Assembly: GCA_964486725.1 (NCBI GenBank)
Contig: CAZAOK010000117.1
Span: forward strand, 1-11,678
DNA from: M55B154 sp964486725
GTDB lineage: Bacteria; Spirochaetota; UBA4802; UB4802
Direction of reading: 5' to 3'
DNA: 11,678 nt
Shown here piece by piece: positions 6,199 through 11,678 of the stretch. Both the position numbers and the translations under genes were made by a program. How positions within the stretch are numbered: position 1 is the first letter of the stretch; every line of letters starts with the position of its first letter. The notes beneath the pieces were generated by a model, which saw nothing but the letters and a program-made list of their open reading frames with translations, searched no databases and had not been told where the DNA came from.

Positions 6199-8322
6199 TT
6201 ATTCCATAACCTGTTTCAATGTCACGATCTGGTCTGTGAGGTTCTCGAGTGAATCGGTAAGTGACCGTGAATGGTCCATTACGTCGTTCATGATGCTGTT
6301 CAGTCCATCAATTGCGTCCAGTATTTCCTGCATAGACTGGCTCTGCTCTGCCGTGGCGGTTGATACGTCAGACGAACCTGACTTGATATCTTCCAGGTTC
6401 TGACGTACATCCACCGTCAGGGTTTCCTGCTGTACGCAGAGGTCAACGATCTCGTCAATTGCTGTGCCAACCTGGCGTACCCCTTTTTCCACGTAGGCAA
6501 TGGCGTCTGCAGAATTCTGTATGATCTGCATTTCGTTCTCAATGTCGTTAACAGTCTCGTTGATGATAGACTGTATAGTTTTGGACTGCTGCATTGACCT
6601 GTCGGCAAGCTTGCCGATTTCTTCTGCGACTACAGCGAATCCACGTCCCGAGGTGCCGGCCCTTGCAGCTTCGATTGACGCGTTAAGCGAGAGCAGGTTG
6701 GTCTGCTCGGCTATATCGTTTATCATTTCAGATATTTCAATGATGGAACTGGAGGCCTCCCTTATGCGAAGCATGCCTTCTACTATTTCATCAAGTTTTT
6801 TCCGGCTGTCGTCGGTCAGTCCCATGCTGCGATAACTGAGCTTTACCGCGTTTTTTGCGGCAGTTGTGATCTGGTTGGTATAGTTAAGGTATTTTAAGAG
6901 GTAGACGGCGTTTTTCTGTACGAACTCATCCTGTCCCTTTGATGTCAGGGCTATGTTATCGATAGAGGCACTTATTTCTTCAACAGCGGCAGATGTACCT
7001 TCAAGTGTTTCCCCCTGGTTGGACATTTTATCCTGCAGCTCTGTAGCCGTATTTCGGACAGTGACGGAAAATCCGGTAAGTTCGTTTACTGATGACTTTA
7101 CACGTTTAAAAATGTTGTGCAGAGTCTCGTTTCGTTCTTCAAGTTCTGCAGATGATATGCGCAGGGTTTCTGCCATCATTCCCACCCTGCCGATAATCAC
7201 TATGGCGAAGGAGATGAGCATGGCAGGATATCCCAGTATTATCCAGACAAAATCAAGGTCAATTATACCAAACCGTGTCAATACATCAAGTACCAGGCAG
7301 AAAAGGAAAAACATGTAGGCAATCAGTATAACGCGTGCTTCACGGTTTTTTCTCAGAACCGCGGTAACGATGAGTATCCCCCACATTACCTGAGATATTA
7401 TGCCAATGCTGGCGATCACAAGCATTCTCCAGCCAGTGAGGGGACTTGCCTGGGTTGAGGTGGCTGCAAGTAATACCGCGGCAAGGCCCAGTATGCTGAT
7501 AACAATTTCTACCACCTTTAATCGTATTTCAAGAAAGACCTCCATGAAGAAGTACAGGAGTAGAACAATAATGGATAGCATGGAGTAATACATGATATCC
7601 TGTAAATGGTAGTCTATCCCGAAATGGGGCAGGTAATAGTGAAAAGTTGAGATAAACCAGAGTATACTGATGATACTGAAAAAAAGTGAGACACTGTTTT
7701 CCGGGTTCCGTATAAAAGATATAAGGAATACGACTCCCAGGAAAAGAGTGATAAAGCCGGTTCCCATTGGGATGTATTTTGCCAGCATAGTCTTTTTGAA
7801 CGCGTGTATCTGCAGATCTTTCAGGGTGCCCAAAAGAATCCTGTTCTGGGTTCGGGGGCGCATCTCCGCGAAAACGCGAACTGACAGCAGGTTTGTGCCA
7901 CCATCATTGAGCAGTGCTGGCGGCAGGTAGTACAACCTGTTTATATTCCATCCGGAGTAAAAATCCGGGTCTTCACGTCCTGAAATACCAATTTTTTTGC
8001 CGTTCAGGTAAGTATGATCTACCTCAATTATCTTCCCAAGGAAAACAGCAATCTCCCTGTTTCGTAGATGGACGGGTACGGTGAATTCTTTCCTGATCCA
8101 GACTGCCTGCTTTTTCTCTTCCCTGTAAAGCCTTGCGGGCATGTTTACGTTTGCAAGTTCGGTAGGGTCAAATTCTGGTAACCTGCACTGCCAGTTGTCG
8201 GTAAAGCATACCTGCCAGTCCTTTGAGATGTCCACTGGTTCATGTTGTATGCATCCCGTAAAAGAGATGGCAGTAAGTAATACTGCTGTTATAATGAAGA
8301 GTGCTCTGTGAATCCCCCGCAT
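6199..8322 (-). CDS. Lipoprotein-type jelly-roll/7TM receptor fused to chemotaxis (MCP) signalling domain
   Basis: I choose ATG 8322 (707 aa): it has GGGGAGGGAT directly before it and yields a clean signal peptide ending FTG-C with Cys24, a relaxed lipobox. A longer frame begins at 8370 but would bury the signal behind 16 polar residues. Residues 30-172 resemble an extracellular galactose-binding-like jelly roll (AVWIRKEFTVP, YLNGKKIG, LPPALLNDGGTNLLSVRVF). Seven hydrophobic spans follow at about 186-206, 211-232, 245-264, 270-290, 298-322, 328-350 and 356-380, as in 7TMR-DISM receptors. The cytoplasmic part is an MCP hairpin with tip AEQTNLLSLNASIEAARAG (538-556) and GRGFAVVAEE. No HAMP domain is apparent: span seven runs straight into a coiled coil (ISSAELEERNETL). 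It should transmit an outside ligand signal to CheA/CheW. A lipidated Cys and seven spans in one chain is unusual, so the N-terminus might instead be cleaved by signal peptidase I or retained. Confidence 0.88.
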   Translation of the reverse strand: MRGIHRALFIITAVLLTAISFTGCIQHEPVDISKDWQVCFTDNWQCRLPEFDPTELANVNMPARLYREEKKQAVWIRKEFTVPVHLRNREIAVFLGKIIEVDHTYLNGKKIGISGREDPDFYSGWNINRLYYLPPALLNDGGTNLLSVRVFAEMRPRTQNRILLGTLKDLQIHAFKKTMLAKYIPMGTGFITLFLGVVFLISFIRNPENSVSLFFSIISILWFISTFHYYLPHFGIDYHLQDIMYYSMLSIIVLLLYFFMEVFLEIRLKVVEIVISILGLAAVLLAATSTQASPLTGWRMLVIASIGIISQVMWGILIVTAVLRKNREARVILIAYMFFLFCLVLDVLTRFGIIDLDFVWIILGYPAMLISFAIVIIGRVGMMAETLRISSAELEERNETLHNIFKRVKSSVNELTGFSVTVRNTATELQDKMSNQGETLEGTSAAVEEISASIDNIALTSKGQDEFVQKNAVYLLKYLNYTNQITTAAKNAVKLSYRSMGLTDDSRKKLDEIVEGMLRIREASSSIIEISEMINDIAEQTNLLSLNASIEAARAGTSGRGFAVVAEEIGKLADRSMQQSKTIQSIINETVNDIENEMQIIQNSADAIAYVEKGVRQVGTAIDEIVDLCVQQETLTVDVRQNLEDIKSGSSDVSTATAEQSQSMQEILDAIDGLNSIMNDVMDHSRSLTDSLENLTDQIVTLKQVME

Positions 8323-8405
8323 ATCCCTCCCCGGCAAGCTAACATAGTAGCCCTGGCGCCAGTGTATCATTGTGCTCTTGCAATGGCAATTAAGCAGATG
8401 AAAGA

Positions 8406-8459
8406 GAAAACATACATTCCTATAAAGTCGATAACGATATTATGAGAATGTATGTTTTC
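8406..8459. repeat. 14-bp perfect inverted repeat with 26-nt spacer
   Basis: GAAAACATACATTC (8406-8419) and GAATGTATGTTTTC (8446-8459) are perfect inverted arms. The element lies 84 bp upstream of the chemoreceptor ATG and downstream of the dehydrogenase operon. It could be a terminator (the arms end in T4 in either orientation), a widely spaced operator pair, or an mRNA leader hairpin. The spacer contains a smaller TCG/CGA symmetry. Confidence 0.55.
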
Positions 8460-8537
8460 ATACAAGCATATTTTGTATTATTTTGAAAATAAAATAATAT
8501 CTGAAGATTGTCATTGGGGATGGATTAGGTATAGCGA

Positions 8538-8566
8538 CATGGCATGCCGGGAAACGGCATGCCATG
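8538..8566. terminator. 12-bp perfect hairpin after the dehydrogenase operon
   Basis: CATGGCATGCCG (8538-8549), loop GGAAA on the plus strand, and CGGCATGCCATG (8555-8566) form a perfect stem 18 bp past the dehydrogenase stop on the minus strand. No U-tract follows directly, so intrinsic termination is uncertain. It may protect the mRNA 3' end or work with the AT-rich inverted repeat further on. Confidence 0.5.
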
Positions 8567-8584
8567 AATGCTGGCTGTTGAATG

Positions 8585-9847
8585 TCAGCCTTTCTTGACT
8601 TTCTTCCTGTCCAGCGGGGTTCCTTCCCAGGCGTTTTCCATTACCCATAGAAAATCATTATAGTCGAGATCTTCGGGGTTGTAGAACTGGGAAGCGTCGC
8701 TCATCGCGGTTTTGGCGATATCCGGCAGTTTTTCCCTGGGAACCATCAGGTTGCCGTCCCTGTCATATACTTCTTTAAACCACCTGGGATGCCGTCCACC
8801 TGTTGCGTCGTGTAGATCCTGAATCAGCTTTCTGATCTGTTCAACGGTTTTCGTTGGCCGTTCTTTCTTCGGGGTGCTGTTATACACCTCTTCACCCGCG
8901 AGGGGATAAAGCAGCTCGCCGATGTACTCGCCGGTTTTGTGCATGTTATATTCAAGACCATAGGGAAGCAGTATATTCATGCAGATACCATGGGGTACAT
9001 GACACACACCGCCGGTGGCGTGCCCCAGCGTGTGTACCATTCCCACCATGGAATTGGAAAATGCGATGCCTGCCATGGTGGAGGCGTTGGCCAGTGCAAG
9101 CCTCCCGTCCATATCATTGGGTTTTTTCACCACGTTAACCACGTTCTGAGTTATCAGCTGAATGGCCGACATGGCCATGGCGTCACTAAGCGGGTTTTTT
9201 CCCAGGCAGGTATAGGCTTCCACGGCATGGGTGAGAGCATCCATGGCCGTGAAGGCGGTGATGGATGCCGGGAGTGTCTTTGTCATTCGTGAATCGATAA
9301 TAGCATAATCCGGTAAAAGGAAGTATGATCCGAACACCATTTTTATGTTCTTTGAATGGTCAGCGATTACCGCTACCAGGGTCATCTCCGAACCGGTTCC
9401 CGATGTTGTTGGAATGGCTATGGTAGGATTGAGTTTTCTTTTAATGGCACCATAGCCTGAATACTGCATAAGATCGGAGGCGTTTTCTGACACAACGATA
9501 TTCACACCCTTGGCAGTATCCAGCACCGAACCGCCCCCCACGGCGATTATGGAATCACATTTTTTACTTTTATAAAGTTTGGCAACCTCGTTCACCACTT
9601 TTATGTCAGAATCAGGTGGAACATTGTCATACGTGGCGCCGATTTTAACCTTTGTGCCTTTCTTTGCCTTGTTCATGGCTGCTGTTACCTGTTTAATAAG
9701 GCCTGCTGCTGCCACCCCTTTATCGGTAATAATAAGGGGTTTCTCGGCTTTAAGACCCGAAAGTGCTTCGGGTATCTGCTCAAGGGCATTATGCCCTGCT
9801 ATCATTTTCACGCGTGAACAAAATTCATAATAACCTGGTAACTGCAT
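8585..9847 (-). CDS. Iron-containing alcohol dehydrogenase, catalytically intact
   Basis: A 420-residue group III (Fe-dependent) alcohol dehydrogenase, slightly longer than the usual 380-390 because of a C-terminal extension rich in Lys. It interconverts an alcohol and aldehyde with NAD(P)H in the cytoplasm. The nucleotide site has GGGSVLDTAK (104-113) and PTTSGTGSE (146-154). The metal ligands D203 and H207 (AMDALTHAVEAY), H272 (MVHTLGHATGG) and H286 (CHVPHGICMNILLPYGLEYN) are all present at the spacing of the family. H276 is also kept. Start: GAGAGAGGT 6 nt before ATG 9847. It is the last gene of the minus-strand operon, 45 bp after the SCP2-like gene, and a hairpin follows. It is homologous along its length to the upstream paralogue. 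Substrate unknown; the SCP2-like neighbour suggests, as inference only, a long-chain or hydrophobic alcohol/aldehyde. Confidence 0.93.
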   Translation of the reverse strand: MQLPGYYEFCSRVKMIAGHNALEQIPEALSGLKAEKPLIITDKGVAAAGLIKQVTAAMNKAKKGTKVKIGATYDNVPPDSDIKVVNEVAKLYKSKKCDSIIAVGGGSVLDTAKGVNIVVSENASDLMQYSGYGAIKRKLNPTIAIPTTSGTGSEMTLVAVIADHSKNIKMVFGSYFLLPDYAIIDSRMTKTLPASITAFTAMDALTHAVEAYTCLGKNPLSDAMAMSAIQLITQNVVNVVKKPNDMDGRLALANASTMAGIAFSNSMVGMVHTLGHATGGVCHVPHGICMNILLPYGLEYNMHKTGEYIGELLYPLAGEEVYNSTPKKERPTKTVEQIRKLIQDLHDATGGRHPRWFKEVYDRDGNLMVPREKLPDIAKTAMSDASQFYNPEDLDYNDFLWVMENAWEGTPLDRKKVKKG

Positions 9848-9853
9848 GTTTAT

Positions 9854-9908
9854 ACCTCTCTCGTTATATTTTCACATACCGTTGTCTTCATGTTACACCC
9901 CGATAAAG
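9854..9908 (-). repeat. 55-bp perfect direct repeat, copy 1
   Basis: Identical over 55 of 55 bases to 11624-11678, and the similarity continues left to about 9821 with five mismatches in 88 positions. In the minus-strand sense the unit carries the last codons of an SCP2-like gene (FIGV, TAA), the whole intercistronic spacer and the GAGAGAGGT ribosome site of the following dehydrogenase. The distance between copies is 1770 bp, the size of one dehydrogenase-plus-SCP2 unit. Confidence 0.95.
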
Positions 9909-10438
9909 GTTCGGGCATACACGGCTATACGGCCAAGATGCTTTTTGAACGGGTTCATCTGTGACCATTTCGGATATCGTTTAACCGCAAGTTTTGCTAT
10001 TACTTTCGGCAGCAGGTAGGTTTCTACTGTATTCAAAACCCGTACCACAGCACAGGCGTCGGGAAGATCGCCGTCTACCACCAGCCTTTCACGTGCGGTG
10101 GCAATGGTGGTAGATTCCTGGAAGGTGAACATCAGCATTGCCGCCTCGAGATTCTTTACGCTCATGGTGAGGGTGGGTTTTTTGCCTGAATCATTCCAGC
10201 CGAAATATTTCACCCGGCCTTTCTGGTCTTTTCCCACCAGCATGGCGGGTCCGCCGGGCAGCACCCACAGCTTGAGAAGAAAGTCATCTCTCAGTGCGGC
10301 GAATTCTTCTTTCAATTCACCGTCGGTACGGGCTGCCGCCTGCATGGCCCGGCCCACAACCCAGAGCATAATGGCGACATAGGCCTTTTTGAAGGGCTTG
10401 CCCCCTGCCTGTATCTCGGGATACCTGTTATAGTCCAT
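9893..10438 (-). CDS. SCP2-like (sterol carrier protein 2 fold) lipid-binding protein
   Basis: A 181-residue soluble protein without a signal peptide or membrane helix. The central part, LWVLPGGPAMLVGKDQKGRVKYFGW (57-81), then TLTMSVKNLEAAMLMF (89-104) and RERLVVDGDLPDACAVVRVLNTVETYL (116-142), follows the SCP2 pattern of beta strands ending in an (I/V)-x-GD motif before a helix. SCP2 domains hold lipids or other hydrophobic ligands and present them to enzymes. The C-terminal 40 residues are basic (KRYPKWSQMNPFKKHLGRIAVYAR). Start: GGAGGA 4 nt before ATG 10438, and 24 bp after the upstream dehydrogenase stop. It is sandwiched between two dehydrogenase paralogues in one operon, so a carrier role for a hydrophobic alcohol or aldehyde is plausible but inferred. 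Family assignment is by motif recognition only. Confidence 0.65.
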   Translation of the reverse strand: MDYNRYPEIQAGGKPFKKAYVAIMLWVVGRAMQAAARTDGELKEEFAALRDDFLLKLWVLPGGPAMLVGKDQKGRVKYFGWNDSGKKPTLTMSVKNLEAAMLMFTFQESTTIATARERLVVDGDLPDACAVVRVLNTVETYLLPKVIAKLAVKRYPKWSQMNPFKKHLGRIAVYARTFIGV

Positions 10439-10462
10439 ATATTCCTCCGTGTAATGCGTTCA

Positions 10463-11617
10463 TTATGCCCTGCCTTCCCAGGCCTGGGTGAGAAGCTTGA
10501 GACATTCTTTGGCCGTGTACCGTTTTTCACTGAAGAGGGCGGCCCTTTCCGCGATGACGTCAAGTTTATAGCCGGGAACATTCAGTTCATTGAATGAACG
10601 TGGTAGAATGCCTGTGAGGTCTTCATGTAGTTTCCATAGAAGTTGCACAGCCCGGGATGCCCGTTCTCTGGATGGGGTCTGGGCGTATTCATCTATTCCC
10701 GTCATGGCCAGGAGCAGCTCTTCCCGTACCTTTTTTTTGGAATCAAGTTTCATTTGAAGATGATAGGGCAGAAGTATACCCATGCTTATTCCATGGGGAA
10801 TATTCATCTCCTGGTACATGGCAGTGGCCAGCAGTTTTACCATATCCCGGGGAGAATTTGAGAAGCACACGTCAGCCATGGCTGCCGCGTTGGCCAGGGC
10901 AAGACCTGCCTTACGGTTTCCCGGTCGCCTGGACGCCTTGAGTGTGTTATCGTAAATGAACTGAATGGCTGTATGGGCGAAGGCGTCATTTATGGGGTCA
11001 TTGTGAGGGAGCGCGCTTGCCCCCACGGCATGTGCCAATGCCGCCATGGCAGAGTTTACCACTTCGATGGAAGAATTTGCCCGTGTCATTCTCCCGTCAA
11101 GCACAACCGCGTCCGGATATAATTCATCTGATTGCAGGGAAAAAGACTCAACATCAGCGAAATTTGACATTTCTCCACCCAAAAGACCGGCGGTTGGAAT
11201 CATGATAAGGGGTTTCATGTGACCTGTTATGGTTCTGTCCCTGAAATCCAGTATGTTGTCTTCCTTGAAAGTGGCAAGGATGTTCACGCATTTGGCGATA
11301 TCTGAAACCGGCCCCGCGCCAATGGCAATAATTGAGTCACATCCCCTGTACCTGTACAGTTTTGACAGTTCGTTAATTATGATACTGCCTGAATACGCGG
11401 GGGCATCATCATACAGGGCGCCGATCACCATTTTCGAATCTTTAATGGCGTTTAGAAATTTCTTTGTCAATTTTTTGTCTGTCACATCTTTACTTGTAAT
11501 TACCAGCGGTTTTCGGGCATTGAGGCTTTCCAGCTCAAAGGGAATATGTTCCATTGCTTTCTTTCCGGAAAGTATCTTTGAGTGGCTGAAAAATTGATAA
11601 TAACCTGGTGACTGCAT
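10463..11617 (-). CDS. Iron-type alcohol dehydrogenase paralogue, likely inactive pseudoenzyme
   Basis: A 384-residue homologue of the dehydrogenase at 8585-9847, collinear from MQSPGYYQF to TQAWEG. ATG 11617 is chosen over GTG 11623, because the GTG would abut the AGAGGT ribosome site while the ATG sits 6 nt from it as in the paralogue. Key positions are changed: the GGGS nucleotide loop is GAGP (100-103); TTSGTGSE is TAGLLGGE; metal-ligand Asp is Ala192 (SAMAALAHAV); ligand His272 of the paralogue is Lys261; His276 is Thr265. Only H196 and H275 (NIPHGIS) of the four ligands remain. Iron binding and oxidoreductase activity should therefore be lost. The frame has no stop or frameshift, the ribosome site is good, and structural segments (CDSIIAIG, ALANAAAMADVCFSNS, MGILLPY) are conserved, which points to a retained structural, regulatory or ligand-binding role rather than simple decay. 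Confidence 0.85.
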   Translation of the reverse strand: MQSPGYYQFFSHSKILSGKKAMEHIPFELESLNARKPLVITSKDVTDKKLTKKFLNAIKDSKMVIGALYDDAPAYSGSIIINELSKLYRYRGCDSIIAIGAGPVSDIAKCVNILATFKEDNILDFRDRTITGHMKPLIMIPTAGLLGGEMSNFADVESFSLQSDELYPDAVVLDGRMTRANSSIEVVNSAMAALAHAVGASALPHNDPINDAFAHTAIQFIYDNTLKASRRPGNRKAGLALANAAAMADVCFSNSPRDMVKLLATAMYQEMNIPHGISMGILLPYHLQMKLDSKKKVREELLLAMTGIDEYAQTPSRERASRAVQLLWKLHEDLTGILPRSFNELNVPGYKLDVIAERAALFSEKRYTAKECLKLLTQAWEGRA

Positions 11618-11623
11618 ATTCAC

Positions 11624-11678
11624 ACCTCTCTCGTTATATTTTCACATACCGTTGTCTTCATGTTACACCCCGATAAAG
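11624..11678 (-). repeat. 55-bp perfect direct repeat, copy 2, at the window end
   Basis: Matches 9854-9908 base for base and ends exactly at the last base of the window, so its true right boundary is not visible. It lies directly upstream of the inactive dehydrogenase paralogue and supplies its ribosome-binding site. A terminal repeat of exactly 55 bases equals a common de Bruijn k-mer size, so the endpoint may be an assembly-graph node. Confidence 0.9.
11663..11678 (-). CDS. 3' end of a probable second SCP2-like gene (partial)
   Basis: The last 16 bases, on the minus strand, read C-TTT-ATC-GGG-GTG-TAA, the same FIGV-stop that ends the SCP2-like gene at 9893. The stop lies 45 bp from the following dehydrogenase start, as in the complete copy. 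It implies another SCP2-like gene upstream of the paralogue, outside the window. Only four codons are visible, and they lie within the repeat. Confidence 0.45.

Noticed and set aside
8323..8370. Upstream start for the chemoreceptor at 8370
   Set aside because: Would place 16 polar residues before the signal peptide and has a weaker ribosome site than GGGGAGGGAT before 8322.
11618..11623. GTG start for the dehydrogenase paralogue
   Set aside because: It directly abuts AGAGGT, leaving no spacing; ATG 11617 aligns with the paralogue's start and spacing.
1..11678. tRNA, rRNA, CRISPR array, transposase or phage genes
   Set aside because: No cloverleaf, rRNA-like segment, regularly spaced identical repeats, or transposase/integrase motif was seen on either strand.

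Overview
The window (11,678 bp, AT-leaning with GC-richer genes) looks like chromosomal DNA of an anaerobic or microaerophilic Gram-negative bacterium. Evidence: a lipoprotein/7TM chemoreceptor of a kind common in spirochaetes, an exported penicillin-acylase-type hydrolase, iron-dependent alcohol dehydrogenases, and two ORFs interrupted by UGA that read best as selenoproteins. The last point implies a host with selenocysteine machinery, as in many Desulfobacterota and some Spirochaetota. The phylum cannot be fixed from sequence alone.

Layout. (1) 20-553, minus strand: a two-gene operon with a good sigma70-type promoter at 590-618. The first gene is a HesB/IscA-like protein with in-frame UGA at codon 36. 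The second is a 70-codon single-pass membrane protein with in-frame UGA at codon 30. Each UGA is followed by a possible bacterial SECIS hairpin. Conventional gene callers would miss or split both. (2) 554-1240: mostly non-coding, with eroded repeats. (3) 1241-3575: a YkgJ-type cysteine-cluster protein convergent with a receiver-PAS-histidine kinase-receiver hybrid. (4) 3576-3787: a divergent promoter region with a 7-5-7 palindrome between the two -35 boxes, then a penicillin acylase family hydrolase (3788-6193). (5) 6199-8322, minus: a lipoprotein-type jelly-roll/7TM receptor fused to a chemotaxis signalling domain. (6) 8585-11678, minus: an operon in which a module of SCP2-like protein plus iron-type alcohol dehydrogenase appears to be tandemly repeated. 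The downstream dehydrogenase keeps all catalytic residues; the upstream paralogue has lost most of them but stays open.

The same 55 bp sits immediately upstream of both dehydrogenases, and the second copy is exactly the end of the window. This points to a tandem duplication with a homogenised junction, and possibly to an assembly graph that stopped in an unresolved tandem array.

The observations most worth follow-up are the tandem selenoprotein operon, especially its small membrane member, and the dead/alive dehydrogenase pair interleaved with SCP2-like genes.
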